Shown here piece by piece: positions 56,176 through 64,000 of a DNA stretch of 64,000 bases (positions are counted from its first letter, which is position 1; every line of letters begins with the position of its first letter). The stretch is from Clostridiaceae bacterium. Its GTDB lineage: Bacteria > Bacillota > Clostridia > Peptostreptococcales > Tindalliaceae. Under the pieces are notes generated by a model. The model ran no database searches. It worked only from the letters and a program-made list of their open reading frames with translations, and was not told the DNA's origin. Location: the NCBI GenBank assembly GCA_011390155.1, contig JAABSW010000006.1, forward strand, positions 1 to 64,000. Reading direction: 5' to 3'. The translations under genes and the position numbers were made by a program.

Positions 56176-56212
56176 GAAAATAAAAATCCAGCTATTATTT
56201 TCAATAGCTGGA
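56176..56212 (-). terminator. Terminator after rnpB
   Basis: TCCAGCTATT (56187-56196) pairs with AATAGCTGGA (56203-56212); a T5 run and further Ts follow on the minus strand. Confidence 0.9.
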
Positions 56213-56230
56213 CTGTTCCATCGTGATAAA

Positions 56231-56577
56231 CGAGTAAACCTATAAGCCGAGTTCTGTATTAGACAGCCATCTATCTAGGCCGCGTGTTACCAAACGGCTC
56301 AAGCAACCTACCACGGGACGCGACGGGCAGCCGCTTTTTCAGCCCCTACTTGGTCTTGCTCCTGATGGGGTTTACATAGCCAGCCTGTCACCAGACTGCT
56401 GGTGAGCTCTTACCTCACCTTTCCACCCTTACCTGACTTGCATGCAAGCAGGCGGTATCTCTCTGTTGCACTATCCTTAGAGTCGCCTCTACTGGGAGTT
56501 ACCCAGCACCATTGCCCTGGGGAGCTCGGACTTTCCTCGTCATCACATTGTGATGCCGCGACTGTCTGGTTTACTCG
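56231..56577 (-). ncRNA. rnpB: RNase P RNA, class A
   Basis: The ends CGAGTAAACC and GGTTTACTCG (56568-56577 with 56231-56240) form a perfect ten-base P1 stem. Universal segments are present: GAGGAAAGTCCGAGCTCC near the 5' end, ACAGAGAGATACCGCC in the middle, GGTAAGGGTGGAAAGGTGAGGTAAGAG, and GGCCTAGATAGATGGCTGTC near the 3' end. Catalytic RNA that matures tRNA 5' ends. Together with flanks it fills most of the gap 56080-56674. A bacillus-type (class B) architecture is not suggested. Confidence 0.97.
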
Positions 56578-56598
56578 CTTTCTTTTGTGGACATTATC

Positions 56599-56627
56599 AT
56601 TGTAACATGGAGCTTTTTCAATGTCAA
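56599..56627 (-). promoter_or_regulatory. Promoter of rnpB
   Basis: Minus strand perfect TTGACA (56622-56627), 17-base spacer, TACAAT (56599-56604). Start about 15 bases before the mature 5' end. Confidence 0.85.
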
Positions 56628-56674
56628 AGCAGTTAAAAGCCATGTGTAGTTAACCACCATGTTATTATATCATG

Positions 56675-57793
56675 CTAAATGGTTTTTATCGGATTATTTT
56701 GATTTTTTGCACATACAATGCTTACGGAATGACCTGTTTTATTAAAATATTCCTTTAAATGGTTTTCCACAACTTCTGTAAAACATATTTCTGATTCAAA
56801 ATGACCAACATCAAACAAGTGAAGGTCCAGGGATTCTGCCAGTTGAGCGTCATGGTACTTAATATCCCCCGTTACTAAGGCATCACACCCATTCTTCGCT
56901 GCTTCTTCGATGGCGCTGGCGCCACTGCCGGTTAGTACTGCAATCTTATTGATAGAAGTTGTTGAAGCTTCTACCCATCGTAACGTTTTTAGATGAAACA
57001 CATCTTTAAGCTGATCAACAAAATCTTTTACCGGTATTGATGAAGGCAATTCACCTATACGTCCTATGCCATGTTGTTCCCCTTTCTGGTTCAATTGGAA
57101 CACATCATAAGCCACCTCTTCGTATGGATGAACTTTTTTCATCGCATCAATGACAGCTGTCAGTTGTTTAAAGGGTACAATGGTCTCCAGCCTGGTTTCA
57201 GACACATGTTCAATTTTATCAATTGAGCCAATTGCAGGAGATGCTCCTTCAAGGGGTTTAAAAGTGCCAATTCCCCGCGACTTGAAACTACAATGACTGT
57301 AATTACCAATATGCCCCGCTCCTTCAGCAGCCAGAGCATCTGCCACCCTTTCGACATCATTGTCTGGCACATAAACCACCAGTTTTAACAGTGGTTCTGA
57401 TGAAGTATGTTCCAGTAAACGCTGCTTTGTTAAGTTTAGTTTATGAAATACCCAATCGTTAAGCCCGCCTTTGGCAATGTCCATGTTTGTATGTGCAGCG
57501 TATAATGCTATTCTAGATGCAAGCAATTGTTGAATAACCTTCCCTGGCATGCGGTCTGTGCGAATGTTTTGGATAGGTGAAAAAAGAAAAGGATGATGGG
57601 TTAGGATCATGTCTGGTTCATGGACCAAAGCTTCTGTCAGGCAGGCTTCCGTTAAATCCAAGGCAAGAAAAACCTTTGTCACGTCATCCTCCGGAGAACC
57701 AATCTGCAAGCCGACATGGTCCCATTCCATGGCCAAAGATTCTGGGGCCAATTGATTCAATGCAGCGATAATGTCTTTTACTTTGCAAACCAT
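56675..57793 (-). CDS. Nif3-like dinuclear metal-centre hexameric protein (YqfO)
   Basis: 372 residues. N-terminal WDHVGLQIGSPEDDV and LTHHPFLFSPIQ plus C-terminal TGDIKYHDAQLAESLDLHLFDVGHFESE carry the metal-site His/Glu residues. The middle part (about 135-235) is the PII-like insertion of the Bacillus YqfO type. Often called GTP cyclohydrolase I type 2, but function is uncertain. AAGGAGG before ATG 57793; overlaps trmK by 16 bases, the usual neighbour. Confidence 0.94.
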   Translation of the reverse strand: MVCKVKDIIAALNQLAPESLAMEWDHVGLQIGSPEDDVTKVFLALDLTEACLTEALVHEPDMILTHHPFLFSPIQNIRTDRMPGKVIQQLLASRIALYAAHTNMDIAKGGLNDWVFHKLNLTKQRLLEHTSSEPLLKLVVYVPDNDVERVADALAAEGAGHIGNYSHCSFKSRGIGTFKPLEGASPAIGSIDKIEHVSETRLETIVPFKQLTAVIDAMKKVHPYEEVAYDVFQLNQKGEQHGIGRIGELPSSIPVKDFVDQLKDVFHLKTLRWVEASTTSINKIAVLTGSGASAIEEAAKNGCDALVTGDIKYHDAQLAESLDLHLFDVGHFESEICFTEVVENHLKEYFNKTGHSVSIVCAKNQNNPIKTI

Positions 57794-58482
57794 TCCAATG
57801 CCTCCTTCAACTTTATCAACAATAGTTCCACTTCCATTATTTTCGATTTTTCTACCGTTTCAGACTTCAACATCCCCCGTCGTTTATTCTCCGTTAATCT
57901 AATTTTTCTCCGTAAAAATGCTTGTGAGATATCAGGCTCCTGGTATTGCAAAAATGCTCCCACTTCCAATACTAAGGGATCAATCTGTTGTAATGGTTTG
58001 TTCCTAAACTGTGTGCACAGAATTTCATAGAACCGATTTTTTTCCTGCATCAGTATTTCATTGGTAATTTCATAACCATTTTCCAATAGATACTGACGTA
58101 ACTCTCTGACACTCTGTACCGGTTGCAGTATAATTCTTTCAGCACCTTTTGCTATGGAGGGGCTTTGTTCCAATATTTCACTGATTAAGTTTCCCCCCAT
58201 ACCGGCAATAATAATAGTGGAGGCTTCTCCCTCATGCAGTATGCTAAGACCATCCCCCAGACGGAGTTCAATGTGTTGCTGAAGTTTATGCCGTTGGATA
58301 ACACGTCGTGCTTTGTTTAAAGGATCCTGGTTCACATCCGCAGCGATCACGCTGGATAAGCCCTTGTTTTTCACTAAATACACAGGAAGGTATCCGTGGT
58401 CTGTGCCAATGTCTGCAACCGTTTTATTAATAATGACTTCATCTGCAATGGCTTTAAGCCGATGCGAAAGTGGTATCCTCAT
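57778..58482 (-). CDS. trmK: tRNA (adenine-22-N1)-methyltransferase TrmK
   Basis: 234 residues. MRIPLSHRLKAIADEV start, Rossmann motif ADIGTDHGYLPVYLV, IIIAGMGGNLISEIL (NPPY-like position) and PVQSVRELRQYLLENGYEI. Methylates A22 in tRNA. ATG 58482 follows GGGAG; the frame is open 15 codons more. Confidence 0.95.
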   Translation of the reverse strand: MRIPLSHRLKAIADEVIINKTVADIGTDHGYLPVYLVKNKGLSSVIAADVNQDPLNKARRVIQRHKLQQHIELRLGDGLSILHEGEASTIIIAGMGGNLISEILEQSPSIAKGAERIILQPVQSVRELRQYLLENGYEITNEILMQEKNRFYEILCTQFRNKPLQQIDPLVLEVGAFLQYQEPDISQAFLRRKIRLTENKRRGMLKSETVEKSKIMEVELLLIKLKEALEWFAK

Positions 58483-58540
58483 ATTATGATCACTCCCTAC
58501 CCATTTCACCATGCAGCGATGCTCCATCGTGCAGCCAGAT

Positions 58541-58570
58541 AAACAAAGGACTCGCCTAGGCGAATCCTTT
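58541..58570 (-). terminator. Terminator after rpoD
   Basis: AAAGGA-c-TCGCC and GGCGA-a-TCCTTT (58545-58570) form a stem with one internal mismatch and a tiny TA centre; a broken T tract follows on the minus strand. Confidence 0.7.
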
Positions 58571-58611
58571 ACTGTTCTTCCATCGATACAGCTGGATGGT
58601 CTTTGGTTTAC

Positions 58612-59736
58612 TTACTCCAAATAATCTTTCAACTTTTTACTGCGACTGGGATGTCTTAACTTCCGAAGCGCCTTTGCCTCTATTTGTCTGATTCGTTCTC
58701 TGGTTACCTGAAATTTTTTCCCTACTTCTTCAAGGGTTCTTGCACGCCCATCGTCCAGCCCAAATCGCAATCTCAATACTTTTTGCTCTCTTACTGTCAG
58801 CGTATGCAACACTTCCACTAACTGTTCCTTTAACAGGGAAAAAGCTGCTGAATCAGCCGGTGCCAATACATCTTCATCAGGTATAAAATCGCCCAAATGA
58901 CTGTCTTCTTCTTCTCCTATGGGAGTTTCCAAAGAAACTGGCTCTTGCGCAATTTTTAAGATCTCCCGTACTTTTTCTTCCGTGATATCCATTTCCCGGG
59001 CAATTTCCTCAGGTTTTGGTTCCCGTCCTAAATCTTGTAACAACTGACGAGATACCCTAATCAGTTTATTAATTGTCTCTACCATATGAACGGGTATACG
59101 TATGGTTCTGGCCTGGTCAGCAATAGCCCTGGTGATAGCCTGTCTAATCCACCATGTGGCATAGGTACTGAATTTATAGCCCTTCCGATAATCAAACTTC
59201 TCGACGGCTTTAATCAGACCTAAGTTCCCTTCCTGAATCAAATCGAGAAATAACATGCCTCTGCCAACATACCGCTTGGCAATGCTAACAACCAGTCTGA
59301 GGTTCGCTTCCACCAACTGCTTTTTGGCCTGTTCGTCTCCCTGTTCCATTCTTTGCGCCAACTCTATCTCGAGTGCACTGGTTAACAGTGGTACTTTACC
59401 AATTTCTTTCAGGTACATTCGAACAGGGTCATCAATGTTGACACCTTTAAGAAAGGCGATTTCATCTTCCTGTTTATCATCAGCTTTCATGTCATCTTCA
59501 TCCAATTCAGGATCATCAAGGTCCGGGTCATCAATCTCTAAATCTTCCTCTTTTTCCCCAATGATATCAATGCCCAGGTTGGTAAACTGGTCATACAGGT
59601 CATCAATCTGATCTTTATCCAAATCTGCTTTTTCCAATGTGTCCATAATTTCGCCATAGGTAAGATGACCATCTTTCTGGCCTTTTTCAAGCAGTTTTTT
59701 TAATAATTCTTTCACATCGACAGCCTGATTATCCAT
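58612..59736 (-). CDS. rpoD: RNA polymerase primary sigma factor (sigma-A)
   Basis: 374 residues, as usual in Firmicutes. Region 1.1 at 1-60, an acidic stretch ([19 protein letters not shown]), region 1.2 ([12 protein letters not shown]), region 2 ([36 protein letters not shown]), region 3 and region 4.2 ([17 protein letters not shown]). AAGGAGG before ATG 59736, inside the dnaG end (8-base overlap). Third gene of dgt-dnaG-rpoD. Confidence 0.98.
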   Translation of the reverse strand: MDNQAVDVKELLKKLLEKGQKDGHLTYGEIMDTLEKADLDKDQIDDLYDQFTNLGIDIIGEKEEDLEIDDPDLDDPELDEDDMKADDKQEDEIAFLKGVNIDDPVRMYLKEIGKVPLLTSALEIELAQRMEQGDEQAKKQLVEANLRLVVSIAKRYVGRGMLFLDLIQEGNLGLIKAVEKFDYRKGYKFSTYATWWIRQAITRAIADQARTIRIPVHMVETINKLIRVSRQLLQDLGREPKPEEIAREMDITEEKVREILKIAQEPVSLETPIGEEEDSHLGDFIPDEDVLAPADSAAFSLLKEQLVEVLHTLTVREQKVLRLRFGLDDGRARTLEEVGKKFQVTRERIRQIEAKALRKLRHPSRSKKLKDYLE

Positions 59737-61594
59737 TGGTTTTCACCTCCTTCTGCAATGGCAACTGTTGCAGTTCTATGTTAATGCGCCTAATTTCCAT
59801 TCCCATCTTAAGCATTTCATCTTCCTTCTCTTTCGGGTTCATATCCACTAATTCTTCAATATGTTGCAGCTGTTTTTCCAAATGTTTCAGTTGTTGTTGC
59901 AATCTGTACTTCCTGACAAAGTGGGTGAATCGTTGTATGATTTCATCGTTTGGTAAGTTATGCTCTTCCATCCTTTCAATATTCGCCAATTCTTTCTCAA
60001 ATCCTGCAAATAAATCAACTTTTTTTTGATTTACCCCAATTTCTTTTGCACTTTCCAGAATGATTGCAAAAATAATCTTATGAGCAGGATCGTGAAAGTA
60101 TTCATCCGAAACTATATCTGTTAGTCGATCCAGTTCGTCTCTGTGATCCAGCATCCACTTTAAAAACTGTTGTTCGCTTTTTAGGAGGGGGTCTGCCTCC
60201 AAGGGCAGCATGGCTTCTATTGCTGGCATAAACTCTTTTTTTCTTTTTGAAGATTGATAGGATTGCTTCTGAACAAATCCATGTCCACTCTGCTGTAACT
60301 CCTGCATAAAGGAGGCTTTTGAGACTCCTATTTCTTCAGCAATTCTACCGGCATAGGCTTCTCTCTCAACCAAACTTTTAATCTGTTTAAGAATATCCGC
60401 TGTTTCCCGTGCGAAATGGAGCTTACCTTCAACAGTGGCCAGCGAATGCTTTCTGCGAATCAATGATATTTGATAGTCTACAGCTGTCGGTGTTTTATCC
60501 AATAAATTCTGAAACGATTCTCTTCCTTCATTCTGAATGTATTGGTCTGGATCAGTTCCCAGGGGTAGTGTGAGTATCCTGACTTCCAGTTGTGTTTGTC
60601 GAAAGATCTGTATACTGCGTTGCGCTGCACGAATACCCGCCTCATCACCATCAAAACAAAGAACAACTTTTCCAGCCAGTTTTTCCACTACTTTAGCATG
60701 ATCAGGTGTCAGAGAAGTACCCAGTGTTGCTGCGCTATTCTTAAAACCCTGTTCATGCAGGCTTATCACATCTGTGTATCCTTCCACTAAAATCAGTGTT
60801 TTGTTGGTCAGGTGAGTTCTGGCTATGTTTAGTCCATACAATAGATGACGTTTATTGAAGGTTGGCGTTTCAGGGGAATTTAAATATTTTGGTGTGCCTT
60901 CCGGTGTTAGAATTCTGCCACCAAAGGCAACCACATTTCCCCGAATATCAAATATTGGGAACATGACACGGTTCCTAAACCGGTCATAAACCCCACTTTT
61001 TTCTCGCTTAATGGCCAAGCCCGCTTTGATCAACTGGTCTTCAGGATGTCCTTTTTTTACCAAGTGTCTTGTCAGTGCATCCCATTGATCCGGTGCATAC
61101 CCCAGTCCGAAACTTTTGATGGTTTGAATGCTCCAGCCTCTTTTCGCCAGATAAACAGCGCCTGGACTCTTTGGTTTTTTAAGATTCTGGAAATAAAAGC
61201 TGGCAGCTTCACGATGCAGGTCCATTAATGAATGCTGTTCCTGCAAGATTTGTTTCGCTTCCTGACTCATGTCTTCTTCCGGAATCTGCATGTGAACTCT
61301 TTCCGCTAATTTTTTCAATGCTTCAACAAAATCCAGGTTTTCTTTTTCCATGATAAACCCAGCCACATTACCAGCTGCCCCACATCCAAAACACTTATAG
61401 ATCTGCTTTTCCCTGCTGACCATAAATGAGGGTGTTTTTTCGTTGTGAAAAGGGCACAGTGCTCTGTGATTAGCGCCACCCGGTTGTAGCGGCAGGTATT
61501 CGCTGATGACCTCAACAATGTCATTTCGACTGATTATTTCGTTGACAATCTCTTCCGGAATTCTTTTCTTCACTTTTTCACATCTTTCCTTCAT
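59729..61594 (-). CDS. dnaG: DNA primase
   Basis: 621 residues. Zinc finger with Cys47, His50, Cys68 and Cys71, TOPRIM domain ([29 protein letters not shown]) and a C-terminal DnaB-interaction region. Makes replication primers. The start is uncertain: ATG 61594 has poor spacing from AGG; GTG 61573 would remove seven residues and give the common family start. Classic macromolecular synthesis operon with rpoD. Confidence 0.97.
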   Translation of the reverse strand: MKERCEKVKKRIPEEIVNEIISRNDIVEVISEYLPLQPGGANHRALCPFHNEKTPSFMVSREKQIYKCFGCGAAGNVAGFIMEKENLDFVEALKKLAERVHMQIPEEDMSQEAKQILQEQHSLMDLHREAASFYFQNLKKPKSPGAVYLAKRGWSIQTIKSFGLGYAPDQWDALTRHLVKKGHPEDQLIKAGLAIKREKSGVYDRFRNRVMFPIFDIRGNVVAFGGRILTPEGTPKYLNSPETPTFNKRHLLYGLNIARTHLTNKTLILVEGYTDVISLHEQGFKNSAATLGTSLTPDHAKVVEKLAGKVVLCFDGDEAGIRAAQRSIQIFRQTQLEVRILTLPLGTDPDQYIQNEGRESFQNLLDKTPTAVDYQISLIRRKHSLATVEGKLHFARETADILKQIKSLVEREAYAGRIAEEIGVSKASFMQELQQSGHGFVQKQSYQSSKRKKEFMPAIEAMLPLEADPLLKSEQQFLKWMLDHRDELDRLTDIVSDEYFHDPAHKIIFAIILESAKEIGVNQKKVDLFAGFEKELANIERMEEHNLPNDEIIQRFTHFVRKYRLQQQLKHLEKQLQHIEELVDMNPKEKEDEMLKMGMEIRRINIELQQLPLQKEVKTNG

Positions 61595-61667
61595 CTGTAA
61601 AGGACCTGTTTATGTTCTATTCGACGTCGTGTCAACTTTTCCTCTTTACATATCAGAAAAAGTCTCA

Positions 61668-62642
61668 TCATTTGGGTTTCGGTATGATGTGATCCTTAAA
61701 TTCCTTGATTGCCATACTATCTGTTAAGCCAGCAATGCGATCTGTGGCCTCTGCCACTGACATCTCTTTTGTATACCTTTGGAACAAAAATTCCACAATA
61801 TGGGTTGCTTTAACCTTTTCATGCATACACACTTCTCCATTGTACACACGGTTAAACATGAATTTTCTTAACTCAATCATCATAGATTCCATTTCTGGCG
61901 TTTGATAAATTCGTTGCTCATTCCCTGCTTTTAGTTGTCGGGCCGTTTCCAATACCATATCCTGAACAAATGCGTTGACTCTCTGGCTGTGGCTGTTTCC
62001 CAGCCTCTTCTTAAATGAATCAGGAATATCCTCATTGGTGATAATGCCTGCACTTAAGCTATCCTGGATATCATGACATAAATACGTGATACGGTCTGCA
62101 ATTTTTACCAGTTTTCCTTCCATCGTCACAGGGACCCCTTGACCTGTATGATTCAGTATGCCATCTCTTACTTCATAGGTTAGGTTTAATCCTTTGCCCT
62201 TTCTTTCCAACTCATCAACCACACGAAGACTTTGTTCATTGTGTGCAAAATGTCCTGTGAGATGATCAAGTACTTCCTCACCGCTATGGCCAAAACATGT
62301 ATGTCCAAGATCGTGGCCTAATGCAATGGCTTCAATTAAATCTTCATTCAGCCGCAGTGCCCTGGCAATGGTCCGGGCAATCTGACTTACTTCCAGAGTG
62401 TGTGTCAGACGACTACGATAAAATTCATGCATCTGGATAAACACCTGAGTTTTTCCCTTTAATTTTCGAAAAAACTCAGAATGAATAATTCGGTCACGGT
62501 CACGTTGGTAAGCCGTTCGAATCTCACATGGTTCTTCATCGATTAACCTTCCTTTGCTTGCACTGCTGAGCTGTGCCCAAGGTGACAAAAATACCTTTTC
62601 ATTGTTTTCCGTCATTAACCGAATTTTACTATCCTGTGACAA
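61668..62642 (-). CDS. dgt: Deoxyguanosinetriphosphate triphosphohydrolase-like HD protein
   Basis: 324 residues. HD-domain motif R-H...HD...D: SRLTHTLEVSQIARTIARAL, AIALGHDLGHTCFGHSGE and GVPVTMEGKLVKIADRITYLCHDIQDS. Hydrolyses dNTPs to nucleoside and triphosphate. Best start is TTG 62642, nine bases after GAGGTG; ATG 62615 lacks a site. Gene is often placed before dnaG in Clostridia. A strong promoter lies upstream. Confidence 0.94.
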   Translation of the reverse strand: MSQDSKIRLMTENNEKVFLSPWAQLSSASKGRLIDEEPCEIRTAYQRDRDRIIHSEFFRKLKGKTQVFIQMHEFYRSRLTHTLEVSQIARTIARALRLNEDLIEAIALGHDLGHTCFGHSGEEVLDHLTGHFAHNEQSLRVVDELERKGKGLNLTYEVRDGILNHTGQGVPVTMEGKLVKIADRITYLCHDIQDSLSAGIITNEDIPDSFKKRLGNSHSQRVNAFVQDMVLETARQLKAGNEQRIYQTPEMESMMIELRKFMFNRVYNGEVCMHEKVKATHIVEFLFQRYTKEMSVAEATDRIAGLTDSMAIKEFKDHIIPKPK

Positions 62643-62686
62643 ATTGCATCACCTCTCTGGTATATCAATACCCTCATAAGTAGTAT

Positions 62687-62715
62687 ATTATATCAAAATT
62701 GATAAATAATCTCAA
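62687..62715 (-). promoter_or_regulatory. Promoter of dgt-dnaG-rpoD
   Basis: Minus strand TTGAGA (62710-62715), 17-base spacer, perfect TATAAT (62687-62692). Start about 38 bases before dgt. Confidence 0.8.
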
Positions 62716-62744
62716 TTGTTTTTTGTTCAATCGTGTTAGATTTC

Positions 62745-62783
62745 CGAAAAAACAATCCTGCTGTCAGTTATAACAGCAGGATT
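62745..62783 (-). terminator. Terminator after ppdK
   Basis: AATCCTGCTGT (62754-62764) pairs perfectly with ACAGCAGGATT (62773-62783); TTGTTTTTTC follows on the minus strand. Confidence 0.9.
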
Positions 62784-62809
62784 ATCAACGATGTTGTATT
62801 TTCCTCTCT

Positions 62810-64000
62810 TTATGAAGGATAGCGTATAGCAGCCTGGGCCGCAGCCAAACGTGCAATAGGTACTCTAAAAGGTGAACAGGAGACATAATCCAATCCTATC
62901 ATATGACAGAATTCAACAGAACTTGGGTCACCACCATGTTCTCCGCAGATACCCAATTTCAAATCAGGTCTGGACTCTTTACCCAACTTGACAGCTGTTT
63001 TCATCAACTCTCCTACACCTCGTCGATCAATTTGCTGGAATGGGTCTTTTTCCAGAATTCCTTTATCACGGTATTCCTTGATAAATTTTCCTGCATCATC
63101 CCTGGAAAATCCGTAGGTCATTTGGGTTAAATCATTTGTGCCAAAGGAGAAGAACTCAGCGTCCCTGGCAACATCATCGGCTGTGATGGCTGCCCGAGGA
63201 ATCTCGATCATTGTTCCAATCATGTAAGGCACTGTCTGTCCGCTTTCTTCAGCCACCCTTTTGATCACTCTAAGTACCAGCTCTTTCACAAATTGCAGTT
63301 CTTTCACTTCACCAATGAGCGGTATCATGATCTCAGGAATAACTGCATGACCTTCACCCTTAAGAATGGTGGTAGCTTCCATAATTGCCTGTACCTGCAT
63401 CTCGTAAATTTCCGGATAAGTTACTGCCAGTCGGCAGCCACGGTGCCCCAACATTGGATTAACCTCTGCCAATTCCCGCACAGTTTCTTTTAATTGTTCA
63501 ATCGAAACCTCCAGTTCACTGGCCAACCGTTCAATGTCCTTGGCTTCTGATGGCAAGAATTCATGTAGAGGAGGATCCAGCAAACGAATGGTTACGGGTC
63601 GGTCTCCCATCACTTTGAAAATTTCGACAAAATCCTGACGTTGCATTGGCATCAGTTCTGCCAGTGCTTTCTTTCTGGCTTCCAGGGTACGTGACAAGAT
63701 CATTCGCCGCATCACAGAGATTCTGTTCTCCTCGAAAAACATGTGCTCTGTTCGACAGAGCCCGATGCCTTCTGCTCCAAATTCCACAGCTTTGGCAGAG
63801 TCTCTGGGTGTGTCTGCATTGGTGCGCACTTTTAGTGTGCGAATGGCATCTGCCCACTCCATAATAGTCACAAAATACCCGCCCAACCTGGCTTCACGGG
63901 TGGCAATATTCCCGGCATACACATTGCCAGTGTTTCCATCCAGGGAAATAAAGTCACCTTCATGAAAGGTATCCGTTTCATTCTTAAAATATTTCTCCTG
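62810..64000 (-). CDS. ppdK: Pyruvate phosphate dikinase, C-terminal part (cut by window end)
   Basis: 396 residues in the window; the frame runs off the end at 64000 without a start codon. It begins within the swivelling domain (EGDFISLDGNTGNVYAGNI) and contains the PEP/pyruvate TIM barrel: GAEGIGLCRTEHMFF, PEIMIPLIGEVKEL, FFSFGTNDLTQMTYGFSRDDAG and GICGEHGGDPSSVEFC with the catalytic Cys. Interconverts pyruvate and phosphoenolpyruvate using ATP/AMP, PPi and Pi, so it pairs functionally with the membrane pyrophosphatase. The ATP-grasp domain and phospho-His are outside the window. Confidence 0.97.
   Translation of the reverse strand, partial: QEKYFKNETDTFHEGDFISLDGNTGNVYAGNIATREARLGGYFVTIMEWADAIRTLKVRTNADTPRDSAKAVEFGAEGIGLCRTEHMFFEENRISVMRRMILSRTLEARKKALAELMPMQRQDFVEIFKVMGDRPVTIRLLDPPLHEFLPSEAKDIERLASELEVSIEQLKETVRELAEVNPMLGHRGCRLAVTYPEIYEMQVQAIMEATTILKGEGHAVIPEIMIPLIGEVKELQFVKELVLRVIKRVAEESGQTVPYMIGTMIEIPRAAITADDVARDAEFFSFGTNDLTQMTYGFSRDDAGKFIKEYRDKGILEKDPFQQIDRRGVGELMKTAVKLGKESRPDLKLGICGEHGGDPSSVEFCHMIGLDYVSCSPFRVPIARLAAAQAAIRYPS

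Noticed and set aside
56402-56643. Small frames on both strands
   Set aside because: They fall inside the RNase P RNA gene.

Overview
The window is 64 kb of chromosome from a low-to-moderate G+C anaerobic Firmicute, most likely class Clostridia. The evidence is a glycine/betaine-reductase component C pair, a K+-dependent membrane pyrophosphatase, pyruvate phosphate dikinase, sigma-54, a CggR-type glycolytic regulator, a class A RNase P RNA and strong AGGAGG ribosome binding sites. I cannot name the species. Almost every gene is on the minus strand; only five short stretches (a metallo-hydrolase, a DegV protein, an MltG-domain protein, an S4 paralogue and one orphan sigma-54-type promoter) point the other way. 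This suggests a single replichore read with replication. The region is mostly core genome with a few accessory touches.

Layout, described by plus coordinates. 1-9.8 kb is a nucleoside uptake and breakdown operon, read right to left: BMP-type nucleoside-binding lipoprotein, ABC ATPase, two permeases, two nucleoside hydrolases, an MTA/SAH-deaminase-like amidohydrolase, a divergent ADP-ribosylglycohydrolase-family protein and ribokinase (cut by the window edge). Together they import nucleosides, split off the base and phosphorylate ribose. 9.8-14.6 kb has RNase R, a DUF1294 protein, the pyrophosphatase and SecG. 14.8-20.9 kb is the glycolytic operon cggR-pgk-tpiA-gpmI-eno, without the gap gene that normally follows cggR. 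Then come rpoN and a trmL-degV-grdC-grdD group, with no other reductase genes nearby.

26.6-28.9 kb has two plus-strand genes around a queuosine-precursor transporter. 29-38.6 kb is a cobalamin cluster. btuF-btuC-btuD-cobQ-cbiB-cobD sits behind a cobalamin riboswitch, and cobU-cobS-cobC lies just upstream. The genes cover corrinoid uptake, cobyric acid amidation, aminopropanol attachment and nucleotide-loop assembly. 38.6-50.3 kb contains DNA repair genes (ogt, nth, exoA), a VanW-family protein, a long FtsA-like actin homologue, queG, an EamA transporter, a TGS-nucleoside kinase, signal peptidase I and small unknowns. 50.3-54.8 kb has an Eis-like acetyltransferase, a membrane-anchored EEP-family enzyme and rlmH. 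Between these last two lies an AT-rich interval bounded by a second copy of the rlmH 3' end.

55-64 kb holds an S4 paralogue behind a Fur-box-like site, a DUF302 protein, rnpB, nif3 and trmK, the macromolecular synthesis operon dgt-dnaG-rpoD, and the C-terminal half of ppdK.

The most interesting signal is the pair of direct repeats of the rlmH end (53590-53607 and 54329-54346). They look like the attachment-site arrangement of SCC-type elements in staphylococci, but enclose only one small unknown membrane protein gene. Next are the putative Fur-family operator on the S4 paralogue, the operator/hairpin pair before the nucleoside operon, the FtsA-like protein with a long repetitive extension, and the orphan grdCD pair. 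No CRISPR array, tRNA, transposase or complete mobile element was seen. Function calls come from recognising families by reading the protein sequences; no database search was run.
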